Shown: positions 43,301 through 52,895, counted from the stretch's first letter. The stretch is DNA of 64,000 nucleotides from Marisa cornuarietis (GCA_004794655.1 SMMW01000650.1:1615501-1679500), one strand, 5' to 3'. Notes: generated by a model from the sequence alone, not told the origin. A program made the numbers and translations.

Positions 43301-44713
43301 GCCTATTGTTCATATTAATCCAAGAATTTTTATCCTATATTTATGTAAGACAGGAGGCTCTCTTACTGTACAAGATTTATGTCACAGATATTTAGGAATG
43401 AGATGTACAAAGATTCAGGAACAGATCGAGTCTCCAGTGGGGCTGTAAGAATGAATAACTGACACCCAAGCTCACAATCTGTATATTTCCTTTTGTTCAT
43501 GATTTCCTTCTGCATTTCTGCATATTGATTCATAATGTTGCCATATGGGACAAAAATTTAAAAAGTACATCTTTTGCAGTGAAATTTTGGATAAAAATAC
43601 TCAGGCCTAACCTCTGTATGTAAATAGCAAGGATCAAAAATACTTTTAAAGCTAAGGAAACGAATTAAGGGTGTTAATACTGATAATAGACTTTCAGTAT
43701 CTGAGAAATAGGTCTTTAAACATTTCTTTACGAGTTACATGAAACACCAAAGACAAAATAGGGAAAGTTGACTCATACAAGAAAGATTATAAATTTATTG
43801 CTCCTTTTTGTTACATGCAGGGTCAGTTCAGCATTAGCCTTGTAGGCACAGACTTCATCGTGTCTGTGAACACTACTTGGGTGCTTGAAGGCAATGAGGC
43901 TACACAACAAATATGGCGACTCAGGGTATTCAGTTTTTGTGGTTTCTGTTGTGTTCTCAAATATCTGTCTCTTTGTAAGTTTTACATTGTCTGTCCTGTT
44001 GTGAGAGAATTTTCCTTGTCTGTCTTATTGTCTTGCATTATTTTAAATCTTTATTTATGTCAGTTTCATGGGCATATGTGAGAGAGTGAGCAGTTTATCA
44101 AGTAAGCATCCAAATGCGTGAGGTGTCAAAAGAGAGTGTGTATGTGTGTGCTCAGATGTGCGCAGACGTTGTGTGCTCACTCGCTTATGTGTGTATGCTC
44201 ATAAGAAGACTCCTTTGTGTTTGTCTGTGTGTGTGTGTGTGTGTGGTGTGCATACTCATTTGTGTGTATGCATGTCTGTGGCTGCTCATATGTGCATGCT
44301 CATTTGTGTGTGTGTGTGAATTTGTATGGGTGGGTCAGTAACTAGGTGGGTGGGTTAGTCAATCAGTGAATGGGAGGGTAGAGGGTGGGTAGCAATCAAG
44401 AACAACTTGAATACTTAAAAATATTGTTAAATGGGACACTGGGACTTTAGGTAGCTTTTTTTGTGAGACATTCCCTTCATATGATTTTCAAAAAGAAAGA
44501 AAAGAGGTTTTAATGTCAAATCTCTCAAACAACTAATTTATGGTTAAGTAATAGTTTTAAGGTAATAGTTTTCCCTTTTTTGATATCTATTAAAGCACTA
44601 AAATGACATCACTCTTTCAGGATGGACAGATAATTCGAGGACTTTGTGGTGGCTACTGTGGAGTGTGCTCCCCTGATCATTTAACTGGACTTCAGCTTGA
44701 GTTACTAAAATGA
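1352..44713 (+). CDS. ADAMTS9: ADAMTS9/20 (GON-1)-type secreted metalloprotease, 37 exons, 5' end outside window
   Basis: Exons: 1352-1496, 1891-2117, 7695-7778, 8123-8244, 9310-9350, 9580-9685, 10147-10308, 11906-12056, 12437-12550, 13415-13560, 14130-14193, 14416-14530, 15187-15323, 16347-16464, 16861-16956, 17226-17392, 17837-17963, 18551-18683, 19011-19224, 19331-19495, 19979-20143, 20622-20840, 21196-21363, 21609-21836, 22210-22368, 22772-22951, 34369-34533, 36108-36281, 36591-36761, 37052-37243, 37777-37912, 38667-38758, 41998-42092, 42527-42666, 43108-43199, 43821-43925, 44621-44713. All junctions are GT-AG with matching phase, giving 1,735 codons plus TGA. I see a furin site, the zinc site HELGHVFNLPHD, a disintegrin-like domain, 14 thrombospondin repeats, a Cys-rich domain, a spacer and a GON domain. 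In the family only ADAMTS9, ADAMTS20, fly ADAMTS-A and worm GON-1 carry GON. Family members are secreted, cleave matrix proteoglycans and aid cell migration and ER-to-Golgi transport; those roles are family knowledge. The signal peptide and early prodomain are missing. The symbol marks the orthology group: the gene may equally predate the ADAMTS9/20 split. Confidence 0.5.
1569..1590. repeat. (TG)n microsatellite
   Basis: About eleven TG units just downstream of exon 1, inside intron 1. Confidence 0.5.
2004..10308 (+). CDS. ADAMTS9: ADAMTS9-like gene: reprolysin-type (M12B) zinc metalloprotease domain (exons 2-7)
   Basis: After the furin site the chain reads [12 protein letters not shown] and YVLTLMSIV, the first strand and helix of the M12B fold. 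Exons 3 and 4 give [16 protein letters not shown] and the FCLWQH helix. Exon 5 is only 41 nt (9310-9350) and supplies [14 protein letters not shown], without which the domain would be incomplete. Exon 6 gives [11 protein letters not shown], the [19 protein letters not shown] run and the start of the zinc site. The site is split by an intron after 9685, and exon 7 completes it as VFNLPHDD. The three zinc-binding His and the catalytic Glu are intact. The Met-turn is VMAP near 10,230. The domain should therefore be active. Confidence 0.5.
4788..4885. repeat. Compound (TG)n(GA)n(TG)n microsatellite
   Basis: TG, then GA, a short A run and a TG run of about 25 units, in intron 2. Confidence 0.5.
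7314..7374. repeat. (ATG)n microsatellite ending in (ACG)n
   Basis: About sixteen ATG units followed by four ACG units. The apparent poly-Met and poly-Ile reading frames here are artefacts of the repeat. Confidence 0.5.
11410..11449. repeat. (CA)n(GA)n microsatellite
   Basis: About ten CA units then about seven GA units, in intron 7. Confidence 0.5.
11906..12550 (+). CDS. ADAMTS9: ADAMTS9-like gene: disintegrin-like domain (exons 8-9)
   Basis: Exon 8 (11906-12056) starts AGLAECLRD and reads on to [18 protein letters not shown] and LCPYM. Exon 9 (12437-12550) gives YPACGRLWC, then [16 protein letters not shown]. Both follow the family pattern, in which 'HTPWADGT' closes the domain. The domain name is historical: ADAMTS disintegrin-like modules have no RGD loop and act as an exosite next to the catalytic cleft. 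The exon 8 acceptor lies in a doubled TGCAG. Only the first copy keeps the frame with exon 7. Confidence 0.5.
12609..12830 (+). mobile_element. Probable tRNA-derived SINE
   Basis: An A-box-like GGTGGCGCATGAGC (about 12618) and a B-box-like GGGTTCAGATTTC (about 12668) are spaced as in a tRNA, with a tRNA-unrelated body after them. The 3' end is uncertain. Confidence 0.5.
13415..14193 (+). CDS. ADAMTS9: ADAMTS9-like gene: central thrombospondin type 1 repeat, TSR1 (exons 10-11)
   Basis: The repeat reads [20 protein letters not shown], then a split at codon AC|G between exons 10 and 11, and ends CNTQPCP at the start of exon 12. It holds a WxxW motif, the consensus for C-mannosylation, and CSRTCG, the consensus for O-fucosylation (CxxS/TCG). 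Unlike all later TSR exons it is cut by a phase-2 intron, as in vertebrate ADAMTS genes. Confidence 0.5.
14416..16464 (+). CDS. ADAMTS9: ADAMTS9-like gene: cysteine-rich domain (exons 12-14)
   Basis: Exon 12 includes [12 protein letters not shown]. Exon 13 (15187-15323) reads [29 protein letters not shown] and [10 protein letters not shown]. Exon 14 (16347-16464) gives [10 protein letters not shown], then [13 protein letters not shown], the most conserved block of the Cys-rich domain. This domain usually helps substrate choice and binding to the matrix. The three exons join in phases 1, 0 and 1 without a frameshift. Confidence 0.5.
15404..15505. repeat. Two-copy tandem repeat, period about 56 bp
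   Basis: Copy 1 starts AGAACAAGGCTGG at 15404 and copy 2 AGAACGAGGCTGG at 15460. Both share GCTTCCGGTTTA/T. In intron 13. Confidence 0.5.
16861..18683 (+). CDS. ADAMTS9: ADAMTS9-like gene: spacer domain (exons 15-18)
   Basis: The spacer begins at the end of exon 14 (FFNNANYG) and has the expected beta-sandwich sequence: [58 protein letters not shown]. Exon 18 (18551-18683) is very basic ([20 protein letters not shown]), which could bind heparan sulfate; that is inference. No cysteines interrupt the central sandwich, as is usual for this domain. Confidence 0.5.
19011..22951 (+). CDS. ADAMTS9: ADAMTS9-like gene: thrombospondin repeats TSR2 to TSR9 and the first strand of TSR10 (exons 19-26)
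   Basis: Eight tightly packed exons encode repeats that begin CS-x-T/S-C-G, in order CSVRCG, CSVSCG, CSATCG, CSVTCD, CSATCG, CTVTCG, CSATCG and CSAKTCN. From exon 19 on every boundary is phase 0. Each cut lies between the tryptophan strand of a repeat (WSQ, WLP, WGP, WTE, WSD, WSA, WQE, WSS) and its first cysteines. Exon 22 carries a Thr/Pro/Ala-rich linker ([13 protein letters not shown]) that could be O-glycosylated, and exon 24 a non-repeat linker of about 20 residues. TSR9 has an altered first loop ([10 protein letters not shown]). Exon 26 ends with RTGAWSS, to be completed by exon 27 11.4 kb downstream. Confidence 0.5.
22045..22191. repeat. 49-bp minisatellite, three copies
   Basis: Copies start at 22045, 22094 and 22143. 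Each contains CGATGTTGTCC (GTGATGTTGTCC in copy 2) and TTGTCACTCT. The array ends about 18 bp before the acceptor of exon 25, so it forms the region where the branch point and pyrimidine tract must lie. Confidence 0.5.
22952..23770 (+). CDS. ADAMTS9: Possible alternative 3'-terminal extension of exon 26 (272 codons, unspliced read-through)
   Basis: If the donor at 22952 is not used, the frame of exon 26 stays open for 272 codons to a TAG at 23768-23770. The sequence is visibly GC-rich like the neighbouring coding exons and falls back to AT-rich just after the stop. The predicted tail is rich in Gln, Arg, Pro and Ser, has almost no cysteine, and shows no TSR or other domain I recognise. A protein made this way would keep protease, spacer and TSR2-9 but lose TSR10-14 and GON. 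Good-looking donors inside the tail (23532, 23599) are in phases 1 and 2 and would break the frame with exon 27. The first AATAAA downstream is at 24901. It could instead be chance open sequence in a GC-rich intron start. Confidence 0.5.
   Translation, partial: VRHQDVHLSGPTTHFPTPLHPVRHPSPSAAESSKHSPTSQSLDHLLAQQGNHHPATGGIRARGVPYPKHEQRYWSPDHTQTYHTRVRGGERRWREFEWYERYLHSQGRQQQGDNQSADRAGRRDPSPFPAQTHDRVQYDRQQEEVEQPLPRADTPEVQPGRYVNGPRIPSRLTPYGRTADSGRDEGGVPLITPGMVGLSPTLTLPNRETDHQSVYRYADSDEGREGVTQGAEEIRQSEWRSRYSQYQRHQQPQRQQTQFLSLLSSRNRRHSQ
29771..29820. repeat. (CG)n(CA)n alternating purine-pyrimidine tract
   Basis: A 50-bp run of alternating CG then CA steps with two TA breaks. Such tracts can form Z-DNA in principle. 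Confidence 0.5.
34369..37912 (+). CDS. ADAMTS9: ADAMTS9-like gene: thrombospondin repeats TSR10 to TSR14 (exons 27-31)
   Basis: Exon 27 (34369-34533) starts [16 protein letters not shown] and completes the repeat begun in exon 26. Exons 28-31 start [24 protein letters not shown] and CSAKCGFG. The tryptophan strands are [24 protein letters not shown] and WTVGPWAQ. Exons 27-30 are all phase 0 at both ends; exon 31 ends in phase 1 before the GON domain. The donor of exon 29 (GTAGAA) is weak but is the only one that keeps the repeat. These exons are more AT-rich than exons 19-26, in line with the change in base composition across the long intron. Confidence 0.5.
34690..35815 (-). mobile_element. 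5'-truncated, decayed LINE (CR1/L2-like), reverse transcriptase remnant
   Basis: On the minus strand I read, in order and across several frameshifts and stops: a degenerate YADDTQL core (TDDTMQL, about 35,705), [39 protein letters not shown] and [20 protein letters not shown]. These are the palm, thumb and C-terminal blocks of CR1/L2-type reverse transcriptases. The 3' end is at about 34,690, next to (AAT)n at 34,700-34,725, a typical tail. It inserted antisense into intron 27 and is not functional. Confidence 0.5.
38496..38704 (+). repeat. Tandem duplication of an intron end plus the start of exon 32
   Basis: Copy 1 (about 38496-38592) and copy 2 (about 38608-38704) share a polypyrimidine-poor intron end, the acceptor ATTAATGCAG and the first 36 or so bases of exon 32. 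Copy 2 is the real exon. Copy 1 has the acceptor at 38545-38554 but runs to an in-frame TAA at about 38660, before the true exon begins. Confidence 0.5.
38667..44713 (+). CDS. ADAMTS9: ADAMTS9-like gene: C-terminal GON domain (exons 32-37)
   Basis: The six last exons read [78 protein letters not shown] with [10 protein letters not shown], and [17 protein letters not shown]. These match the GON module in order and cysteine pattern, including the closing GGYCGxC motif. The stop is TGA at 44711-44713. In worm GON-1 and vertebrate ADAMTS9 this domain also has a protease-independent role in ER-to-Golgi traffic (family knowledge). Introns are 0.4-3.2 kb; the largest, after exon 32, holds a SINE and a decayed LINE. 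Confidence 0.5.
38915..39092 (-). mobile_element. Probable tRNA-derived SINE, minus strand
   Basis: On the minus strand, TGGCTCCATCGCCCAG (A-box-like) is followed 43 nt later by GGTTTGAGGCC (B-box-like), the tRNA spacing. The body then runs to about 38,915. It lies in intron 32. Confidence 0.5.
39440..41040 (+). mobile_element. Decayed LINE with RNase H domain (I/Jockey-like group)
   Basis: Reading the plus strand across many frameshifts gives [11 protein letters not shown] and [10 protein letters not shown] (reverse transcriptase thumb), then YTDGS (40250) with [17 protein letters not shown] and [14 protein letters not shown], the RNase H fold with its first and third acidic residues. The usual AELAA glutamate is replaced by a stop at about 40,363. 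It is followed by [16 protein letters not shown], the C-terminal Cys/His block of I/R1/Jockey-type elements. It is dead and lies in intron 32 of the ADAMTS9-like gene. Confidence 0.5.
44118..44345. repeat. TG-rich low-complexity stretch
   Basis: Degenerate TG/TGTA repeats in the last intron of the ADAMTS9-like gene, causing a false Cys/Val-rich open frame. Confidence 0.5.
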
Positions 44714-45955
44714 AATACATGCAACAAAGACACAAAAAGTGGAGGTGGGGGGAGATAAAGCCAGGTGAAAACCAATCAGATTTGCTAAAAGTCAACATCT
44801 GCACACAAACTCCATATCTGGTGATGTGCCTTTCAGTATCAATGGAAGATGTCTTTTCCACAAAAAAAAAACCCTCCTGTGGATACTGTCATTGTGTGCA
44901 GCTAGACATAACCGGAGCTCACAATTCTTGGTGGTATTTTCTATGCTATGCCAATAATGTGTTCATAATGCCAGCAAACTGGCATTAACTATATTGCAGC
45001 AATGTTCCATCTGCCACTTGGGCCAGTAATATAAAGAGCCATTTTTTCAGTATTTTGGACAGTCTGTGCCTGCCTAAATATGTGATTTGCAGACAAAGGC
45101 TACCATAGAATACAAATATTATTATTTCATTTTTAAAGATAGGCATGACATCGCCTTCTTCAGTTGTAATGAGCTACAGAAAAAGTCAAGGTATTTTATA
45201 AGATTTAGTGCCAAGCCATCCAGTACATTCTGCTTTTTTAAAAAGAAGAAAAGACAATTTTCGATGCAGGTTTCATATTTTTGTGAGATCACTTCATCCT
45301 GCTGCATAAGATAGCGGTGCTAACTGTGAACATGTGATAGTTGTTATACAGACTTTGCAGTAGAGACTTGATTAGCATTTGTTTAGATATGTAATTCTAG
45401 CCGTCTGATGCTGACTTTATTTACCATATTTGTTGAGAGAATATTAACAAAAGGAAAACTGTAACATTGAAAACCAGGGATTTATCTCACAGTGCCTCCT
45501 GTGAATATGCCCTCTGTTTGTATGAGGTCATCAAACGTCTGTCAAAGTGCTGCTAATCACAATGTAAATTATAATAAGAAACATTAATTATTTTATTATT
45601 GTTTATATTTTATATGCTATTTCTTATTTTCATTTTTTATAAATTGTTTCTCGTCTTTGTTTATAACACTGTTTAATTTAATTTGCAATGTGTTTCAGTG
45701 GGAATATATACATTTTTAGCATTCTTACATTATTTGCTAGGTTGTATTGCACTGCAAGAAGAGTGGGGATGGGAGGAATTTATATTTGAGAAATCCTTCA
45801 ACTTTAGGATCCTAATATCATTCAACACCATATCTGTAAATGAGTTGAAAACTACAAGCTATCATATTCTTTCACAGCATGTGGCACCTGTTTACAGACC
45901 TGCCATGATGAAGCTGTAGATACCAGTTCAATAAAACATCAACAATCTTATTTTC
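44714..45955 (+). other. Putative 3' UTR and poly(A) signal of the ADAMTS9-like gene
   Basis: AT-rich sequence without coding signs follows the TGA. The first canonical AATAAA is at 45930-45935; others lie at about 46033 and 46112. The cleavage site is inferred, so the end given is approximate. Confidence 0.5.
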
Positions 45956-46659
45956 TTGCTATTTTTGACACATTTAGCTTAGACACTCATATAATGCAGG
46001 AAATTTTCTCCATTTGTTACAAGGAAGAAGCAATAAAATGTTAAGCTGACAGCTGCTGCAAGCATAAATTTCACTATTTCACATTATTTTTATCATGTAA
46101 ATAATGGCCAATAAAGGGGTTTTTTTTCTTGTACTGCAAAAGAAACGTTCTTGGAACATGATGAAACCTGCAAAGCAAACATGATTTTTCTCAACAAAGA
46201 TACTAAAACATGTAAAGCCAATTCATTTAAAGTGCATGAATGTAAAGTGCTACACAGATATCAGCTTATATTACCTAACTCACAACCCTTCTTTTGTGGG
46301 TTCCTTGCTGGTATGTGATGTAGCTTTTGTTTTAGCATTTTGACATCAGGAATCAAGTCTCAGGCAAAAGGCAGCATTCAAACCATTTTTTGAGCAAAAA
46401 TAAAAGATCTATATGGATATGTCAATGAAGAATTTTGATGCACGTGTATTTTAATACACTTTCAGGAAATCAAGGGGAGATAAATTGTCTCCAATACTAC
46501 GAACACCTGTCATCCTTAGAAGTTGTTTAGCTTCACTATAAGGCAGCATTACAGCCATATATAAGATCAGTATGCAGCAAGCTTGGTGATGGCGTTAAGT
46601 CTCTTACTACAAATATTTTTATAACCATTTTGTAAACCTTGAATACTTGTCCCCTTGCC

Positions 46660-46890
46660 TACATTGGGACAGGGAAAAGATGCTTTCACAAGGCCACACT
46701 TTGCTATTGCACATAAGCTATATAAAGATCTCTACCTGCTTGTCAATGTTAAAGCTGGTATATCTTTGAGCACTGGTGTATCAGTGGAAACAACGGCCAA
46801 TGAAAAAATTGCCATACATCATGCTGATCAATTTCTGCTAATTACAAAAAAAAAATCTTTCTTTGGTAAGTAAATGTAAATACGTTTTCT
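46660..46890 (+). repeat. Dispersed repeat, copy A
   Basis: Shares AAGGCCACACTT, AGATCTCT and ATTCTTTGG/TTTCTTTGG-GTAAGT blocks, in the same order, with 54358-54560. Copy A is open for 72 codons on the plus strand, but no domain is recognisable. Confidence 0.5.
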
Positions 46891-47054
46891 GAGGTCACAT
46901 GTCCAAAGACTGATAAAGTGAAATCGTAATTAGCACTGGCATCTCCTTAATAATTGCTGAGTTTCTGAATCAGCACTTTGAGTCAGTGTTATAGGGGAGA
47001 AAAACCTTTTTACTTCTTTGCTTACTTTTTCACATTTGGGTGGTGAGAAAACGT

Positions 47055-47363
47055 GAGACACTCCTCACTTAGCAACCTGCTTGGTTTGCAATCATTGGTT
47101 GCCACCAGCTCTCTAACTACTTGATATTGAAAGTTAGGTTTTGGAAAATGGCAGCGTGGCAACTCGATCCATTTTATTACAGTGCAATATACAACACATT
47201 GCCATATAAACATTTATTTAACAATGTTAAAACGACATTAAAACCATCTCTAAAGATGCTTGACACAAATCCACTAACAGCACATTATGCTCCTCACATG
47301 TTGCCCTATTGATTTATCCACCTAGCTGTAGGAATGGAACATAGTCATTAAGTGAGGGATGTC
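47055..47363. mobile_element. MITE-like element with pogo/Tigger-type inverted ends
   Basis: The left end has AGACACTCCTCACTTAGCAA and the right end TTAAGTGAGGGATGTCT, inverted with about 2 mismatches in 16. The element is about 310 bp with no transposase. The 'CCTCRCTTAR' end pattern is common in pogo/Tigger-derived elements; that assignment is from memory of the family. Confidence 0.5.
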
Positions 47364-50300
47364 TTTTTTATTTTGCCACCATGACTAGTTGAGGTAGTAC
47401 TTTGTTGCTGTGTAAACCCAGTCTCTTAACACACTCCATCTACATCAAAAGTTCTCACATTTTAAAGAACTCGCTCGTTTTAAATTCCTAGTCAAAGCTT
47501 GCTCAGTTTTTGACTCATCAAGTTTCATTAATTTTCAGAAAACACAGTGCTTTTATGGTTACTTCAGTATGGTGCGGAAGTAGCATTGATTTTGTGGAGG
47601 ATATTAGCTTGTGATGGTTTTTAGGAGTTCTGCCACAAATAACACTTTAGCTGAGGCAGACATAATATGTTGTTTTAGATCAGCCTTGTTCCATTCTAAA
47701 TAACGTTATGTTTTTTATTATGAAAAGACCTCTTTTTTATAAATTACTTTAACATTTTGACGATGATGCCCAAGTTATTTGAAGCACGAAGAACAAGTGT
47801 TCAGGTTCAAAGTGTTAAGGTGCCAATGTTTCATCAGCATAAATTTGTTGTATACAAGTCACCCATGACAGTTACCATGACAGCAGCATGGTAGACAGTC
47901 TGGAGTGTCCTGGGAAGAAAGACTAAAATGAAATGGATTTCATGCATGAGGTTTAAGGAATGTAAGGACTGACATTTGATGCCTCAGTATTGACTTAATA
48001 ATAAATCTTAGTAGAATATATGGATTAAATATAACAAGCATCTTCTCAAACACAGTAGGCAGCTTTTATCTTGTAATGCTTTCACTTTGCTCCTCACATA
48101 ATAGTTATTATTGTTGTTGATTCATCATCATCATCATCATCAACTGCCATTCATTGTTCCTTACTTTCATCCAGCCAATGATTTTTTTATATTATTTTTG
48201 GTACTAGAGGTGTAAATTTTTTATAGCTGCCTTATTCTTTTTATGAACTGGGGCATTTGACTAGTGGAAATGTCAGAGGTGTGTACACAAACAGGTTTTT
48301 TGTGATATTAATGATGTCTTCAACTGTTGCTCTCATTTTTTGGGCTTTGTTTTGTATTGTCTCCTTGTATTAATTGTGCTGCTGCTTGTCAGACGATCTC
48401 TATTTGTCATCCACAACCTGCATCGAAAACATTGATGTGTTTTCATAACTGTAAATGTTTTGTGAAAAAGAAAGTTTGTAAGATGTTTTCTAAAGCAGCC
48501 ATAAATTCAATTACTTGCATTTATTTCAAAACGCTCAGTCTCAATTAACTAATATTCACCAATTTAATTTGCTGCTCACTTTCAATACTCATTAAATATG
48601 TATGTCATTATATTCATAAAGAGATGCTTGTTTTGCTACATAGACTTTATGTGGCCACAGTGAACACAATCTACTTCTCAGTTTCAAAGTCCTGTATTTC
48701 CCCTAAACGGATATTTGAGATAAGGGAAGAGAACAGCTTGAGTAAAATTATTTTGAAAGTTGATGAAGATGCTGTCAGTTAAAAGATGCCTATTCCAAGT
48801 AAAGCTTCATCAGGTTTTGTTAACTCATCTGTGAGAACAGTAAAGGTTTCAGACAAAAGATGCCATGAAACAGCTAGTGCAACTTATTATGGTTTCAAAA
48901 AAAGAGTGGTGTGATCTCATAATGACAGCATTACAGGTAAAGAGTGGTGTGGTATTAGTAATGACAGCAAAGAAGGGATGACATTAAAAGTAAGCAGTTT
49001 TCTGTTCATAGAACCTTGTAAGTTTATAAGATTGTTAGGTACTAAGGTAACAATAATAGCTTTATTTTCATGTTGAAAGACTATTAAGAAAACATCCTTG
49101 TCTTCAATAAAGGACACATAATAAAGCTGACTAGGTTTGTCACGAGCAAGAAAAAGTACCCAAAAAAAACCATATAGATAGATATAAAGATATAGTGAGA
49201 GTGTTGAGATTAAGAGTGGACTGCATTATGGTAAAATTAATATGCTGTATGTAAACGTTTGCTGGTAAAGCATGTATGAAGTTCATAGATATGATGTGTT
49301 TATAAAAGTTGCATTTATGAAGGTAGTGTGTGCCTGGCAGTGTTGCATATTTTAAGGAAGAGGAAGGAATGTTTTGAAGTTTTTGACAGATGGGCATATT
49401 TTAGACATACCATTGTTGATGCATATATTATGCTTTTGCAACTTAACAATATTATTATGGATGTAAAGATTTTTTAACTGTCAGTTTTTTCCTTCTGTCT
49501 TTGTTTTTAATCTTTCATTCCACTCCCCACTATATTTCTTTCTTCCCTACTCATCTCTGTCTCTTCCTTCTCCCCTGCTCCTCAGCTTCTCTCTCATTTT
49601 TCCTATTTTCCTCCCTCCCTTTATTTTTCGTCGTCCTTCCCCCATTTTATTTTTCTCATCCTTGTACTAGAGACAGATATTTTATATGACAGCTCTTATA
49701 CTCAAGAACTGTTCTTGTCTCCATGGGTGATCCTGATCTTGGGATTTAGTAAAGAAAGTAAGAGGTGTGTGGACTTATTCCCCACTTCCAGATGTTGAAT
49801 GCCACTTATGCATAAGAAAGCATTTACATGGCTGACTTGGAGTTTTCTGACAAATTCAGATCTCATATTTTGGGGCTTTTGATGTGTAAATAACTGATTC
49901 TTTGCAAACTGCACTAAAAACATCTTCATTTACTGTAAAAAATAATTATAAATCTAATCAGTTTTTGCTTGTGCAGATAATGATTGAACATAGCATAATG
50001 ACATTGAAGGAACAGCACTAGACAACTGTGACATGATTTTCTTTCTCTGTCCAATTATAAACATTTTGTTGAAAAGGTTGCAATTAGTGGCATTGCATTT
50101 TAGCATCTCCACTCCTACCTCCACTGATCTGATATTACATGGCCAATCATTTTAACAAATGTACCTCTACAAATCTTGAAATGTGCATAATAAATGCTTC
50201 ATCGTGAGCAGGGATGTGGAGTTAAATAAAAATTGGCCAGTAAAATAAAATGTTAAAACTTAAAAAGAAAAACAGTCATGTGCATTTAGTCTTGCTGTAC

Positions 50301-51850
50301 ACATACCGTAGGCTGGTTTGCCTGCTTATGTTTTTGAGAATTCTGCCTTTACTATGAACTGTGAGAATTGTCTGGGTATAAGGATGTTTTTGGATCCTTA
50401 AACCTTTCCTTCACTGTATGCGTATGTGTGTGTTTTCTGGCTGCTTGTAGTGACTTTTCTTTACACATGGAGAAGCCAGTCTGTAGGCCTGAAAAGCTGT
50501 TCTTTTCTTGTCTAGCATGTTTGTATTACTAATGCTTTAAAGCCCACTGTGGATTCTTGTTTTACACAGCAGCATGGGTATCATGAGTGCTGGCGTTTTG
50601 AACTCAGTTTTGTTGTCAACTGAAGCATGTCCTACTTTCCCAGCAGGTTGGTGTCCTAATCACCCTCACCATCTCCCTGCTTCTGCTTCTCTTTGCTTAT
50701 CTGCCCCTGATATAAGAAATGTAGGGTAGAATGCAGTCTGTGCATGTGTGTGTGTGTGTTTAGGCAAGTTGCTATTATTTGTATTATTATGTGTACTGCG
50801 AATTGAACAATAGCGTTACTCAAATTTTAACTGCCAGTCAATTGATCAATGCAAATATGTTCAACTGTAAATTTTGTTTGCTAAAATAGTTACTGATGTA
50901 AATATGCATTTTGCTGTGTTATGAATGTTTCCTTCAGAATGACTGCATATCTATCTACATCAGTTTCTTCCTCACTCTCTCTTTCTCTTCGCCTCTAAGC
51001 CTCAACATACCATGGAAAAGACTCTCATATTTCCTCTCTCTTTTGTGACTGCATCTCATGTTTGGCACTGTGTATCAATCATTAATTTAAATGTGTGCCT
51101 TGCTGGATAGTGTGTATATATATATATATTTTTGGCAGTTCCCAGATCAATTGCAGAGCAATTCATTTATGTACATTTGGCTCACTGTATATTTTTGTGT
51201 ATTTATTCTTGTGTTTTAATGTGAGGTATTATTATTATTATTTTCTGATCAAGTTACTGACGTTCTATATTCTTAACCTGATAATGTATGAAAGTCAAAG
51301 CAATACTATAGTAAAGTGTATGTAATTGACAGTGCGTATTTAGAATTATCAGATAAACTGACTTTAAAACATGTTTTCATAAATGGTGTGGAACCTTTTG
51401 TGTGCACATTTGTGTGCATAATCTGTGTGTGTGTGTGTGTGTGTTTTGGAGGGGTGTGGCATAAAAGGGAGGACTCACTCATGGAATCAAAAGCCTTCAT
51501 GGATATTTGTTTTCTGCTTCATGCAAGAAGTTTGTTCTCCTGCCTATACATACCCTTTTTTTTCTCTCTATTGTCGACAACCCCTGACCATGTTCTGTTA
51601 TTTCCCGATATTTCATTCTCAGCAGATAGGCACGCAGGAAATTATCGGTCCGCTGGCATCCTGTCAACAAGAGTTTAATGCCCTTACTCGCCTGCTTCTG
51701 CTGCCTGGTGTGGTCGATCGGAGTTTTAATATTTATAATCCATTTTCTATTAATATTCCCTAAACTAAAGAAAATGAAAAGAGCAGTAAGAATGGAAGAA
51801 AAACAAAGAAAACAAATCAAACAAAGGGAGAAAAAAATTATTATAGTAGC

Positions 51851-51890
51851 ATGACCGAAACAGAACATTGCAATGTTCTGTTTCAGTCAT
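51851..51890. repeat. 40-bp near-perfect palindrome
   Basis: Arms of 20 bp with no spacer and a single mismatch, centred between 51870 and 51871 (core GAACATTG|CAATGTTC). It would form a strong hairpin or cruciform. Confidence 0.5.
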
Positions 51891-52564
51891 TTTGAGTAAT
51901 TGTTAAACCATCCACTCTTTTGCTCCCTAAATTTCTACAAATTTGACAGGCAAAGGTAAATAAAAGTAAAAAAAATATAAGTAGCAAAGAGCTAAGCAAT
52001 ATCCTTGACCAAACCTTAATTCTTTCCACCACCAAATTTCTGCAGAAAGAATTAAATCTTACAAAGGCAACTGTGAAAAATACGAACTGACTGACATGCC
52101 ACGTTTTATTTTAGCGCAACCTGCTACGAGAAAGAAAAGAAAGAAGAATATATAGTTATAACACAAACTCCGAAGCAAGCCTAGCTAGTAAATAAAATCG
52201 ATGGTGTGCGACAAAACAGGTAGGCCAAACCCTGCTTACTTCTCAGTCACCTCGCAGCTCGTATTGAAAAAAATAAATTATAAATGAGATCTTATTTCCG
52301 CCCGACAAAAATTCGAGATGCCTGGTTAATTATTCATGGTTCAAGAGACTGATGCATCCAGAATCAATAATTCAATTGATGTTTGAATAGCTGAGTTCAA
52401 GCAACGAACTGAGGCCTTGCACTGAACTTTTTTGAGCTTGCTTCTTTTTTACCCTTCGAACTCAGCGTCTGCTGCCCAGACCATGTCTTCATCTGCTTCC
52501 TGCCATGGTCGTGGGGGACACAGGGTGCGTCTTGAACGAAACAAGATATTTGATCTAGTTGAAA

Positions 52565-52895
52565 AGTGTAGTGCTATCCCTCGTTTTACGAGATCGCTGT
52601 GTAAGGTCCCTAAGTGCAGTGCTCCCTCGCTTTACGATGAAAGCTTGTTTGTTGTCATAATAATAGTCAAAATTTATGAGACGTCCATATACAGATACTA
52701 TAGGTGCTCTCATTCACCCATGTACATCGTTGATAAAGCACGATGAAGTACCTACTTTCCAACCATATGACAACATTATTACATACTCAAATGTAGTTCT
52801 CTTCGCTTTACGAAGGTAGCAAATCAGAAATCCGTTTGCATTTTACGGATTTAAACATTTGGTTCTGTTGGGAATTGAGGGAAGGACAGTACTGG
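52565..52895. mobile_element. Possible second pogo-like MITE
   Basis: Repeated CCTCGYTTTACGA motifs at about 52578 and 52625, a third related CTTCGCTTTACGAAGG at about 52802, and an inverted-like end GAAGGACAGTACTG at about 52884. No coding capacity. Boundaries are uncertain. Confidence 0.5.
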
